64,000 nucleotides of DNA from Paenibacillus sp. MAHUQ-63 (GTDB lineage Bacteria; Bacillota; Bacilli; Paenibacillales; NBRC-103111): contig NZ_JARADB010000010.1 of NCBI RefSeq assembly GCF_028765165.1, positions 1 through 64,000 of the forward strand, in the 5' to 3' direction. Position numbers and translations under genes: made by a program. The number at the start of each line of letters is the position of its first letter. Within the stretch, counting starts at the first letter, position 1. Below are positions 24,984 through 33,590 of the stretch, in pieces. The notes below the pieces were generated by a model that worked only from the letters and a program-made list of their open reading frames with translations, searched no databases and was not told where the DNA came from.

Positions 24984-26765
24984 GTGCGACATTGGATACC
25001 GCAAACTTTAAAGTACAGGCTGTTCTTAGCTTTCCTGTTAATTATTCTACTGCCGATCATCCTTCTGAACATGACGCATGTTCAAAAGTTCGAGACGTTA
25101 ATGAGAGAGCAAGTCAGTTCGCAAAACCTCGAACAGATGACAACGATTACGTCGTCATTGGGAAATTTATTAAGCGTTTCCGAGAAAACGTTTACGCTCA
25201 TTGAACAAGATTCTTTCCTGACGGCGATGCTCAAAAATCCGGAATCCGGCCTCTCCTATACGGCTGTTCAGCAGAAGCTGAAAATCGAAGAGAAATTCAA
25301 TGCCATTAACAATAGCGTGTTTCTAGCGAATTCTTATGTGTATTACACCATTCTAGATGCCGATCGGCATGTGTACATGTCGTATGGACCTAACCGTATT
25401 CTAAATTATGAGACAATTGCTGCTCAGCCGAGAGTGCAGGAGGCTTTCCAAGGGAAATCGTTGTCCAGCTGGCTGCTGGAGGAAGGGGGGCCTGACTCTG
25501 TGTTTGGCATTAACCCTTCCTTGCTGACGATGTATAAAGTGCTGCGGGACGAAAATAATCGCATCTACGCCGTGATCCGCATCGGCGTTGACTTTCGCAG
25601 CTGGCTGAGAAGCGCCATTCCCAGCCAAGTTAACGAAGAGCAGTACGTCTTGGCTTCCTCGGAAGGCCAAATCCATGCGCGCAGCTCGGAGGGAAATAAC
25701 GACGCGATCCCCAATCCGCTTCAAGTCGCGAGTTGGGAGCCGACGGGCTCGCAGGTGGAGAATAATCATATTATCAGCTATTCGAAAATTCCGAATTTGA
25801 ACTGGTTCTTGATCAAGAGTGTTCCAACGAAATATTTATTCCAAAAAGTAAATCAATTGCAGCAATCATACATCTTAACAACGCTGTTCATTGCGGTGCT
25901 GTTCATTGTGATGACCTTTCTCATATCGACGACCATCACCCGGCCGCTGCAGCTGCTGCAGCGCAAAATGTCCGACGTGGTGCGCCGGAATTTGAAGATC
26001 CAACTGCCTGAGGAGAGCTACAAGGGAGAGATTCTCACCTTTGTTCAGGCTTTTAACAACATGGTCCGGGATGTGGAAAATCTGCTGCACCGGCTGAAGG
26101 AAGAGGAGCGCAACAAGGAATCCATGCGGTTCCAAATGCTGCTCTCGCAGATGAATCCGCACTTTTTGTTAAATACGTTAAATACGGTGAAATGGCTGGC
26201 TATCGAGATTGGCAACAAGCAAATTCCCGAGGTATGCGAGTCGCTGGGGAAGCTGCTGGAGGCGGGGATTCGGCTAGACGTGGATTTGATTCATCTGGAG
26301 CATGAAATCGAGCTCGCTCAAAGCTATATCAGCATCCAGAAACTTCGTTACGACCGGGAATTCGATGTGGCCATTTCCTGCGACCCGGAGCTCAGATTTG
26401 CCCTCGTCCCCAAGCTAAGTTTGCAGCCGCTGATTGAGAACAGCATTTACCACGGGTTTGCGAACTTGGACAGAGTAGGCCGAATCGACATTCGGTTCCG
26501 CAGGGAGGAAGATGAGCTCGTCATCGAGGTTGAGGATAACGGCGTCGGGCTGAAGAACAGCGGCAGCCTCTCTTCGACCAAGAAGGGAAACGGCATTGCA
26601 CTGAAAAATCTGGAAGAGCGGCTGGCGCTCTTGTACCGGAAGCAGGGGAAGATCACGCTGGAGAGTCTGGAGATGGGAACGCTCGTAAGGCTTCGCATGC
26701 TTCTCCTGCTGTCGCCACCATATTTGAAGGGGGAAAGCTTGCATGTGGACGGTTCTCTTGGTTGA
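24984..26765 (+). CDS. YesM-type sensor histidine kinase
   Basis: The protein has 593 residues. There is a membrane helix at residues 12-30, an extracellular sensor of about 260 residues, and a second helix (YILTTLFIAVLFIVMTFLIS). A HAMP domain follows, then the His_kinase motif QMNPHFLLNTLNTVKWLA with the phosphoryl His. The ATPase motifs are LIENSIYHGF, VEDNGVGLK and GNGIALKNLEERL. GTG start behind AAGGGG. It overlaps the response regulator gene by 23 nt. The pair precedes a sugar importer and most likely switches it on in response to an extracellular oligosaccharide. Confidence 0.92.
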   Translation: MRHWIPQTLKYRLFLAFLLIILLPIILLNMTHVQKFETLMREQVSSQNLEQMTTITSSLGNLLSVSEKTFTLIEQDSFLTAMLKNPESGLSYTAVQQKLKIEEKFNAINNSVFLANSYVYYTILDADRHVYMSYGPNRILNYETIAAQPRVQEAFQGKSLSSWLLEEGGPDSVFGINPSLLTMYKVLRDENNRIYAVIRIGVDFRSWLRSAIPSQVNEEQYVLASSEGQIHARSSEGNNDAIPNPLQVASWEPTGSQVENNHIISYSKIPNLNWFLIKSVPTKYLFQKVNQLQQSYILTTLFIAVLFIVMTFLISTTITRPLQLLQRKMSDVVRRNLKIQLPEESYKGEILTFVQAFNNMVRDVENLLHRLKEEERNKESMRFQMLLSQMNPHFLLNTLNTVKWLAIEIGNKQIPEVCESLGKLLEAGIRLDVDLIHLEHEIELAQSYISIQKLRYDREFDVAISCDPELRFALVPKLSLQPLIENSIYHGFANLDRVGRIDIRFRREEDELVIEVEDNGVGLKNSGSLSSTKKGNGIALKNLEERLALLYRKQGKITLESLEMGTLVRLRMLLLLSPPYLKGESLHVDGSLG

Positions 26766-28212
26766 GGATGAGGCCTTCGTAAGACGCAGCATTCGCAAAG
26801 GGATGCCGTGGGAGGCTAACGGCTTTAAAGTGATCGGGGAGTGCGGCAACGGGCAGGAAGCTTTGGATTTTATTCGCGCGAACCAGCCGGATCTGGTGAT
26901 TTGCGATATTATGATGCCGGTGATGAACGGCGTTGAGCTGCTCGCCCAGGTACGCGAGGATCAGCTCGGAACAAGCTTCATTATGCTCACGGTCATGAAC
27001 GAGTTTGCCTATATTCAACAAGCGATGGAGCTTGGAGCCTCCGGCTATGTCCTGAAGCTGTATTTGACTCCCGATAAAATGTCCGAAGCGCTTGCAAAGG
27101 TGAAAGTCGAGTTGGAACGCAGTACCCGTCTAATGACGAAAGAGTTGGACGATTATTGCGAAGCTCTGTATCACGTAACCCCCGCACAAGAGCGGACCGC
27201 AGCCGGCCCTAATCAGTTTGACGAAACGTTTCGTCCGAATATGCTGCTTCTTATCCTGCATGGTCAAGCCGATTTCGATAAAAAGGATTTGGCGCGTCTG
27301 CCGGTCTTGGACTTGGAGCATGCTTCTCCTGGCAGCAGGGCTCATCTGTATACGAAACATGGCTTAACAACGGTGTTCCTCAGCATGCCTGAAGGTATCC
27401 GGCCTAGCCTGCAAACCGGCGAGCAGCGCAGCTGCGATGCCATTGTCGTTGTTGCGTCCGGATTCAAGCCCGATGACCTGCAGCAGGTATGGCAGGGGAT
27501 GCTTGTCCGTGTAACGGAGTTATGGTATGGCGTCCGGAAGGGCGTCTACCTCTATCAGCCGAAAGTGGAGAGCCCACAAGGACATGCTTCTTCCAATGTA
27601 CCGTGGCTGCTAGAGAAGAATCTGATTCAGGCGTTCGAACAAAGAAATCAAGCTAATTTACTTCACGCCTGGAAGGAGATTTGGTCGTGGATGGCGGAGG
27701 CCCAGCTGTCGGTGCTGCGGGTGAAGGAGTTCGCTATGCGGCTTGACCGTCTGTTCGCGGATCTTGCCGGCGCTCCGGTCTCACAAACCCAGGTGTATGC
27801 AGAGGCGGTTTCGCATGAAGCGGCCGGCTTGCTATTCAAGCATAGGATCGAAATGTATGTGGCATACTGGAAGGAATCTAGTTATGAAGTTACGGACCAT
27901 GCCGAAATTAATAAAGTCATCGCCTACCTGAACCAGCATTATGAGGAAGATTTACCTCTATCTTTGCTCGCGGGGGTTGCCATGATGGACGACAAGTATC
28001 TCAGCGTTCTGTTTAAGAAAAAAACCGGGAAAACGATCACCGAATATTTGACGGGCATTCGTATGGAGAAGGCGTGCGAGCTGCTGCTGCAAACGGATGA
28101 GCCCATCGCACTTATCGGTGCTAAGGTCGGCTTTTCCAATGAGAATTATTTTGCCCGGATTTTTCGCAGGGAAGTCGGCAAGCCCCCAAGCGTGTTTCGG
28201 CAGCAAGGCTGA
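26743..28212 (+). CDS. YesN-type response regulator with AraC DNA-binding domain
   Basis: The protein has 489 residues. The receiver domain has Asp10, phosphoacceptor Asp55 in VICDIMMPVMNG and Lys105. The Pro that usually follows this Lys is Leu. A long linker region of about 250 residues follows. The C-terminal AraC double helix-turn-helix contains LSLLAGVAMMDDKYLSVLFK and EPIALIGAKVGFSNENYFAR. It is translationally overlapped with the kinase gene and would activate the importer genes immediately downstream. Confidence 0.92.
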   Translation: MWTVLLVEDEAFVRRSIRKGMPWEANGFKVIGECGNGQEALDFIRANQPDLVICDIMMPVMNGVELLAQVREDQLGTSFIMLTVMNEFAYIQQAMELGASGYVLKLYLTPDKMSEALAKVKVELERSTRLMTKELDDYCEALYHVTPAQERTAAGPNQFDETFRPNMLLLILHGQADFDKKDLARLPVLDLEHASPGSRAHLYTKHGLTTVFLSMPEGIRPSLQTGEQRSCDAIVVVASGFKPDDLQQVWQGMLVRVTELWYGVRKGVYLYQPKVESPQGHASSNVPWLLEKNLIQAFEQRNQANLLHAWKEIWSWMAEAQLSVLRVKEFAMRLDRLFADLAGAPVSQTQVYAEAVSHEAAGLLFKHRIEMYVAYWKESSYEVTDHAEINKVIAYLNQHYEEDLPLSLLAGVAMMDDKYLSVLFKKKTGKTITEYLTGIRMEKACELLLQTDEPIALIGAKVGFSNENYFARIFRREVGKPPSVFRQQG

Positions 28213-28320
28213 AATCAAACTTTTGTGCTATAAGAACAAGAATTTGTTCCTTCGAACTGAATAGCCCTGATGCTATAGTTACCTTATAGCCAGACGACAT
28301 CAGAAATTCAGGAGGGTCAA

Positions 28321-29652
28321 ATGAAGAAGAATATGAAAACCACCATGCTAAGTCTTCTGTCCGCAACGGTCTTGCTGAGCATCACCGCAGGGTGCGGGGC
28401 ATCCGGTGAGAAGGCGGTTGGCTCCAATACGTCAGGTGCGGCTCCCGATGCGAAGAAATCCGTGACATTAACGTTGTGGGGCGGTGTGCCGGCAGAATCC
28501 GGTCCGCAGGCCGTGATTGATAATTGGAATGCCAAGAACCCTGATGTTCAGGTCAAATATGAGCGGTTTGTGAATGACGATGCCGGAAATCTGAAGCTGG
28601 ATACCGCGCTGACAACGAATCAAGGCATTGATTTGTATGTGAACTATGCGTTGCCTCTGTTGACGAAGCGGGTTGAAGCTGGGACTGCTCTCGATTTGAG
28701 CGAATTTAAGGATTACAACATCGATGAGAAAATGGGCGCGGACGCGAAGGACTGGAAAGTGAAGGACAAGTATTACGGACTTCCTACCAAAAAGAACGTC
28801 TCGTTCATCTGGTTGAACAAAAATGCACTGGATGAAGCTGATCTTGCTGTCCCTTCCTTGGATTGGACAATGGAAGATCTGCAGCAGTATGCCGCTAAGC
28901 TGAAAAAAGGCACACGTTGGGGCTTCACGCAGCATATCTCCGGCTACACGAATTTCTTCGACGGTTCGAATGCGGGAGCAGGGTTTACGAAAGCGGACGG
29001 CACCTCCAATTTGGACGAGCCTTCGGTTCGCAAAGCGTATGAGTCGATGTTTAACATGATGTATACCGACAAATCGATGCCGCTTCTCGGCGAGCAGATT
29101 ACGAGCAAAATGCCGACGGATACGATGTTCCTGAAAGGTGAAACCGCGATGCTGGGCGCAGGCGAGTTCGTTTTCCGCTCATCCAACAACATGAAAGACT
29201 TCCCGCGCGACTTCAAGATTGCTTTCGCTACCGTTCCGAAAGTAACGAAGGATCAAACGACTTTTAAATATCCGGGCGGACTTGGCGATGTGATCTCCAT
29301 TAACCCGAATTCGAAGAATAAAGATGCGGCCTGGAAGTTCCTGAAATGGTACGCAGACGGGGGCATGCTGCCGCTTGCATCCGGCGGACGCCTCCCATCC
29401 TCGAAGGATGCGAATGTGGAAGAAGCCTTGAAATTGCTGCTGGGCGACAATGAGAAGACCTACGATGTCGACTCGCTCAAAAAAGTCGTATTCGGCAAGT
29501 TCCCGACATTCACGGCGACGATTCCTCAACAAGTTGTCGATGCAAGAAGAGAAGAATACGAGAAGTATTTCTTGAAGGCACAATCTTTGGACGATACCTT
29601 GAAAAATACGGTCAAACGCCATAACGATTATTTGGCTAAAAATAAGAAATAA
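28321..29652 (+). CDS. Sugar ABC importer, substrate-binding lipoprotein
   Basis: The protein has 443 residues. The signal peptide ends in the lipobox ITAGC (Cys near residue 25). The mature part is a family-1 extracellular solute-binding fold: LTLWGGVPAESGPQAVIDNW near the start, and LGAGEFVFRS and KYPGGLGDVISINPN later. AGGAGGGTCAA precedes the ATG. It is first in the importer operon and separated from the permeases by a hairpin, which would give it higher expression. The sugar cannot be read from the sequence. Confidence 0.9.
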   Translation: MKKNMKTTMLSLLSATVLLSITAGCGASGEKAVGSNTSGAAPDAKKSVTLTLWGGVPAESGPQAVIDNWNAKNPDVQVKYERFVNDDAGNLKLDTALTTNQGIDLYVNYALPLLTKRVEAGTALDLSEFKDYNIDEKMGADAKDWKVKDKYYGLPTKKNVSFIWLNKNALDEADLAVPSLDWTMEDLQQYAAKLKKGTRWGFTQHISGYTNFFDGSNAGAGFTKADGTSNLDEPSVRKAYESMFNMMYTDKSMPLLGEQITSKMPTDTMFLKGETAMLGAGEFVFRSSNNMKDFPRDFKIAFATVPKVTKDQTTFKYPGGLGDVISINPNSKNKDAAWKFLKWYADGGMLPLASGGRLPSSKDANVEEALKLLLGDNEKTYDVDSLKKVVFGKFPTFTATIPQQVVDARREEYEKYFLKAQSLDDTLKNTVKRHNDYLAKNKK

Positions 29653-29659
29653 GCAAGAA

Positions 29660-29701
29660 AAAAGGGGAGCTGCATCAGGCAAAGAGGCACCTCCCCTTTT
29701 T
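29660..29701 (+). terminator. Intra-operon hairpin between binding protein and permeases
   Basis: AAAAGGGGAG (29660-29669) pairs with CTCCCCTTTT (29691-29700) and ends in a T-run. It is 26 bp before the permease start, so it should reduce read-through and set the subunit ratio. Confidence 0.8.
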
Positions 29702-29726
29702 CGTTCAAAAAGGAGGGGCTAGACGC

Positions 29727-30602
29727 ATGAACTGGGCAAAAAAACAACAGAGATTAGGCTACTTGTTCATTTTACCTAATATGTTGGGCGTCATTTTATT
29801 CTTTGTGATTCCTGCGATTTTCTCATTGGGCATTATGTTTACGAATTATAAATATACATCCCCGGATATCCAATGGGTGGGACTGGATAACTTTACGAGA
29901 CTGTTTCAAGATCCTATTTTTTATGTTTCTTTGAAGAAAACGGCACTATTCCTTGCGGCAGTCCCGATTTCCATCGGTTTGGCGTTTGTGGTAGCCCTTG
30001 TGCTAAACCGCAGTGTGTATGTCAAAAGCCTGCTTCGGGCTATGTTTTTCATGCCCTACATTACAAGCGGTGTCGCCGTATCGTTCGTCTGGATGCTGTT
30101 GTTTCAACCGACGCAAGGACCGATTAACGGCTTTCTTCGCTCTATAGGGATTGAACACCCGCCGGGCTGGATGTCGACAACGACATCTTCCATGTATGCG
30201 ATAGACATCATATGGGTGTGGTTTTTACTCGGGTACAATATGATCATTTATTTGGCTGCTATTCAAGAAATTCCGCAGGAGCAGATGGAAGCGGCCAAAA
30301 TTGACGGCGCTAATACGTGGACGACGGTATGGAAAATTATTTTCCCGTTGGTCAGTCCCTCTACGTTCCTGCTGCTGATTACAGGACTTATTACGTCTAT
30401 GAAAACATTCGGAATGATTGAAGCGGTCACGCAAGGGGGACCCGGCGGCAGCACGACGATTTTATCCCTCTTCATCTATCACAACGCTTTCCGCTATTAC
30501 GAAATGGGATATGCCTCCGCCATCTCATGGGTGCTGTTCGCCATCATTTTTATTATAACAATGGTTCAGTGGGTCGGTCAGAAGCGCTGGGTTCATTATT
30601 AA
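29727..30602 (+). CDS. Sugar ABC importer, permease 1 (MalF-type)
   Basis: The protein has 291 residues and six membrane segments. The EAA motif EQMEAAKIDGANTWTTVWKI is in the cytoplasmic loop. The GGPGGSTTIL turn is standard for carbohydrate permeases of the MalF/UgpA group. AAAAGGAGGGG precedes the ATG. It forms a heterodimer with the next gene product. No ATPase gene is in the operon; such importers usually share an MsmX-type ATPase encoded elsewhere. Confidence 0.92.
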   Translation: MNWAKKQQRLGYLFILPNMLGVILFFVIPAIFSLGIMFTNYKYTSPDIQWVGLDNFTRLFQDPIFYVSLKKTALFLAAVPISIGLAFVVALVLNRSVYVKSLLRAMFFMPYITSGVAVSFVWMLLFQPTQGPINGFLRSIGIEHPPGWMSTTTSSMYAIDIIWVWFLLGYNMIIYLAAIQEIPQEQMEAAKIDGANTWTTVWKIIFPLVSPSTFLLLITGLITSMKTFGMIEAVTQGGPGGSTTILSLFIYHNAFRYYEMGYASAISWVLFAIIFIITMVQWVGQKRWVHY

Positions 30603-30627
30603 GTCAATCGACCGGGGTGATACAAAT

Positions 30628-31452
30628 ATGGAGATGAAATCAACGAAGATCCTTACAACGATTATTATGCTTTTTCTGGGCTTTTTCATGATCATGCCGT
30701 TTCTGTGGATGATCAGCACCTCGTTCAAAACGCCGAACGAAGTGTTTCAATATCCGATCCAGTGGATTCCCGATAAAGTGACATTAGAACACCATATGAA
30801 AGTGTGGACAGGCAAGGAAAGTTTCGTTACGTATTACTGGAATTCTTTGAAAATCGCGGTCATTTGCACGATCGGGGCTACATTCTTATCGTCACTGGCT
30901 GCCTATGGATTCTCGCGCGTTGAATTCAAAGGAAGAAACGCGTTATTCATGTTCTATCTGTCCATGATGATGGTGCCGCCTCAGGTGTTATTTGTTCCTA
31001 AGTTTATTCTGTTTGATAAAGTGGGCATTTATAACACGCATTGGGCTTTGATTTTACCTGGATTGTTCACGATATTCGGCGTATTTCTGATGAGACAGTT
31101 TTTCATGTCGATTCCTCATGAGATTACGGAGTCCGCATTCGTGGACGGGGCGGGGCACTTCCGCATTTTCTTTCAGCTGATGCTGCCTCTGGCCAAACCG
31201 GCGCTCGCGACGCTGGCCATTATCGATTTCTCCTGGCATTGGAACGATTACGAGAACGCGCTCGTTTTCCTGTTAGATCGCGATCTGTACACGGTGCCGC
31301 TAGGGATGCAAAACTTCATTCTGGAATTCAATATCGATTATAACGGGATGATGGCTGCGACGTCTGCAGGTATTGTTCCTATGCTGCTTGTATTCTTGAT
31401 CGGACAGAAATATATTATTCAAGGCATAACAGGTTCTGCGGTAAAAGGTTAA
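30628..31452 (+). CDS. Sugar ABC importer, permease 2 (MalG-type)
   Basis: The protein has 274 residues and six membrane segments. The loop motif is ITESAFVDGAGHFRIFFQLM (EAA region, with Ser replacing the second Ala), and the C-terminus is KYIIQGITGSAVKG. CGGGGTGATACAA lies upstream of the ATG. Partner of permease 1. The transcript ends at the bidirectional hairpin before clpP. Confidence 0.92.
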   Translation: MEMKSTKILTTIIMLFLGFFMIMPFLWMISTSFKTPNEVFQYPIQWIPDKVTLEHHMKVWTGKESFVTYYWNSLKIAVICTIGATFLSSLAAYGFSRVEFKGRNALFMFYLSMMMVPPQVLFVPKFILFDKVGIYNTHWALILPGLFTIFGVFLMRQFFMSIPHEITESAFVDGAGHFRIFFQLMLPLAKPALATLAIIDFSWHWNDYENALVFLLDRDLYTVPLGMQNFILEFNIDYNGMMAATSAGIVPMLLVFLIGQKYIIQGITGSAVKG

Positions 31453-31490
31453 TGCCGTTCCGGGACGGACATTGTACATCCGCATAGCAC

Positions 31491-31541
31491 AAAGGGCTGA
31501 CCCAGGTAGATGTGTCTACTTCGGATCAGCCCTTCGTGTTT
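31491..31541. terminator. Bidirectional terminator between permease and clpP
   Basis: AAGGGCTGA (31492-31500) pairs with TCAGCCCTT (31526-31534), with an inner TAGA/TCTA stem. The flanks are suitable on both strands and the two genes converge here. Confidence 0.75.
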
Positions 31542-31553
31542 AATAGAAGGATG

Positions 31554-32135
31554 TTAAATTTTCTCGATAACCTTATCGATCAAGCCATAAGCTTTGGCCG
31601 CTTCGGCATCCAAATAGTAGTCGCGGTCCGAATCGAGTTCGATTTTCTCAATCGGCTGTTTCGATGTATCCGCTAGAATGCGGTTCAAGGTTTGGCGCGT
31701 CTTGAGAATGTGCTGGGCGCGAATATGGATGTCGCTGGCCTGCCCTTGGGCGCCGCCCCACGGTTGGTGGATCATGACTTCGGCATTGGGCAGCGCGAAC
31801 CGTTTGCCCGGTGCTCCGGCGGTTAACAGAATGGCGCCCATCGATGCCGCCATGCCGACGCAGATTGTAGACACGTCAGGTTTAATGAAGTTCATCGTAT
31901 CGTAAATGGCCAATCCCGCAGAAGTGGAGCCGCCAGGCGAGTTGATGTACAGTGAAATGTCCTTCTCCGGATCCTCGGCGGAAAGGAACAGCAGCTGCGC
32001 AATGATGGCATTGGCTACCTGGTCGTTCACTTCGGTTCCAAGGAACACGATTCTGTCTTTGAGCAAGCGGGAATAGATATCGTAAGAACGCTCGCCGCGC
32101 GAGGTTTGTTCAACAACCATAGGTATGAAACTCAT
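31554..32135 (-). CDS. clpP: ATP-dependent Clp protease proteolytic subunit
   Basis: The protein has 193 residues from the ATG 32135-32133, the start that aligns with other ClpP proteins (MSFIPMVVEQTSRGERSYDI). The catalytic triad is exact: Ser98 in GMAASMGA, His123 in MIHQPWGG, and Asp172 in DSDRDYYL. It would form the tetradecameric chamber that works with ClpC, ClpX or ClpE. Unlike typical Bacillales clpP, no CtsR heptad repeats (GGTCAAA) lie upstream. Instead the gene follows a short unknown ORF by 36 bp and an ArsR-type regulator. Many Paenibacillus carry a second clpP copy, so this may be the accessory one. Confidence 0.93.
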   Translation of the reverse strand: MSFIPMVVEQTSRGERSYDIYSRLLKDRIVFLGTEVNDQVANAIIAQLLFLSAEDPEKDISLYINSPGGSTSAGLAIYDTMNFIKPDVSTICVGMAASMGAILLTAGAPGKRFALPNAEVMIHQPWGGAQGQASDIHIRAQHILKTRQTLNRILADTSKQPIEKIELDSDRDYYLDAEAAKAYGLIDKVIEKI

Positions 32136-32171
32136 AGGAATCATCCTTTCTGTCAGTAAGATAGTTTTCTA

Positions 32172-32492
32172 TTAAGCAGCGGCCATTCCTTGTACCGTGT
32201 TGCGGTGTGCAGGCAGTTGCTGGCCAAATCCGGACGAGATGACGATGAGACGAACGGGCTCCTCACCATGCAGGGAAGGGATTTCGCGAACGGTGAAGGT
32301 AGCTTCAGACTCTGGTACGCCTTGGCGGCGCTTAGCGTCGAAGGGGATGACATGGGTGTTCGCGCTGTTCGCTTGCTTCGGGCGTCGTGCAGACCGTTCC
32401 CATGTAATCACAGGCGTCGGCGGCGCCACAAGGGCTGTGGGGGCTTCCTCTTTGGGCGGTACATTCGTTTCTTGTTCACGTTGATTGCTCAT
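32172..32492 (-). CDS. Hypothetical protein, 106 aa
   Basis: Pro- and Glu-rich N-terminus (PPKEEAPTALVAPPTPVI), basic middle (RSARRPKQAN) and a C-terminal half with TFTVREIPSLHG and RLIVISSGFGQ. No membrane segment and no recognised domain. GAGGAGG 8 nt upstream of the ATG supports it strongly. It lies 13 nt downstream of the ArsR-type gene and 36 nt upstream of clpP, suggesting a three-gene transcript. Role unknown. Confidence 0.7.
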   Translation of the reverse strand: MSNQREQETNVPPKEEAPTALVAPPTPVITWERSARRPKQANSANTHVIPFDAKRRQGVPESEATFTVREIPSLHGEEPVRLIVISSGFGQQLPAHRNTVQGMAAA

Positions 32493-32505
32493 CGCAGTGG
32501 CCTCC

Positions 32506-33096
32506 TCATTCTTTCGGTTTGGGATACACGGCTACTAGTACATGGTAGGGCTCATGTTCTTCTTCACCCGCAGGGGCGGAATAACGCTCTACAAGCTGCT
32601 GCACCATGGCGGCATATTCCTCGACGAACGCTTGCCGCTGCTGCTCATTGGGTAAATGAACCTGCAGTTGAAGCGTTGCGCTGGGAATGGTTGCCCCGAC
32701 ATCGGACTGCTCCATCAGCAGCATGGCGTCTCTCCGAATTCGCTCCGAAGTAGTGACGAGATGGGCTAGCGAGCTTTGATCCTTCAGCTTCTGCACCGTT
32801 TCGGGCTTCATGCTGAGCGAGTCTGCCAGCACGAAGGTCTTGGCGATGGATCGGTAGAGCACCTCCACGAGATTGCGGACTTGGCGAGTGCCGACTCGCC
32901 GAACGAGTCCGGCTTTCTCCAGCGCCTTCAAATGGTAATTGATACGCTGGGCCGTCTCTCCCAATGTCCGAGCGACCTCAGCGGCGGATCCCGGTTCGAG
33001 AAGCTGTGCGATAATTTCGCCGCGAATCGGGTTCAGCAGGACCGTGGCCTGTTCCGGGGACTCGATGTAATAGCTGTCTTGAATATCGTTTAGCAT
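32506..33096 (-). CDS. ArsR-type winged-helix transcriptional regulator
   Basis: The protein has 196 residues. The N-terminal winged helix contains LLNPIRGEIIAQLLEPGSAA, EVARTLGETAQRINYHLKAL and EKAGLVRRVG, the ArsR-like arrangement without the metal-binding cysteines. The C-terminal 100 residues are helical plus an alpha-beta unit (LQLQVHLPNEQQRQ) of the kind seen in helix-turn-helix proteins with a ligand domain. GGAGG lies 10 nt upstream. It heads the transcript leading to clpP and probably autoregulates via the palindrome at 33129-33150. Confidence 0.82.
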   Translation of the reverse strand: MLNDIQDSYYIESPEQATVLLNPIRGEIIAQLLEPGSAAEVARTLGETAQRINYHLKALEKAGLVRRVGTRQVRNLVEVLYRSIAKTFVLADSLSMKPETVQKLKDQSSLAHLVTTSERIRRDAMLLMEQSDVGATIPSATLQLQVHLPNEQQRQAFVEEYAAMVQQLVERYSAPAGEEEHEPYHVLVAVYPKPKE

Positions 33097-33128
33097 GGAG
33101 AGGTTGCCTCCAGTACAATGAATATGTT

Positions 33129-33150
33129 ACGTAAAAACATTTTATTACGT
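33129..33150. promoter_or_regulatory. ACGTAA-N10-TTACGT palindrome upstream of the ArsR-type gene
   Basis: Inverted 6-bp arms at 33129-33134 and 33145-33150 lie 33 bp before the start codon, within the expected promoter. Spacing fits a winged-helix dimer. Confidence 0.5.
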
Positions 33151-33173
33151 GGGGAATGGAAAGTCAATGGGCG

Positions 33174-33392
33174 CTGTTGTCGGGTTGGTGACGCGATTGT
33201 TGTTGGATGACAAATTGGTTTTGAAATGACAAATAAAGTTTTGAAATTACAAATGAAGTTTTGAAAAGACAAACAAAGTTTTGAAATAAAAAAGCGTTCA
33301 CTCATTAACTCTGGGTGAACGTTTTTTTGCTGAGTTAAAGCGTATGATTAACAACAATTTAGTTACAATGGAGCATTAAGCTAACGGGCAGG
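33174..33392. repeat. Separator A: palindromic repeat family copy ending in a CTAACGGGCAGG box
   Basis: TTGGATGACAAATTGGTTTTG (split: TTGGATGACAAAT, TGGTTTTG) opens a run of four TTTTGAAA-GACAAA-type units (33214-33290). A hairpin GCGTTCAC/GTGAACGT with T-run follows (33293-33327), then a 60-bp stretch and the box CTAACGGGCAGG at 33381-33392. The segment from 33262 on is almost identical to 36866-36995. No left-end box is visible here, so this separator looks truncated. The gap 33097-33590 holds no gene. Confidence 0.7.
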
Positions 33393-33590
33393 TTACTTCC
33401 AATGTAATTGAAAGATTAAATCGACCTATTGTAAGAGGGGAATATTGGCAATATCATTGGATGTGGGAGGTTTAATTGAATAAAGTTTTCCAAATGCTTT
33501 CTCGAAACATACAGTATATATAACCTTATGTAGTACTCATCCCTGCTTAAGCGCAAGCTGTAATAAAATGTGGAAGTGGAGGACAACTAG

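Noticed and set aside
32153..32353. Second minus-strand ORF overlapping the 106-aa hypothetical gene
   Set aside because: No ribosome binding site and its product resembles a Ser/Pro-rich frame shadow.
33210..33290. Regularly spaced short repeats (TTTTGAAA-GACAAA), possible CRISPR array
   Set aside because: Units are only about 20 bp with no unique spacers, no cas genes are near, and the same units recur inside palindromes at 36860, 48180 and 63092.
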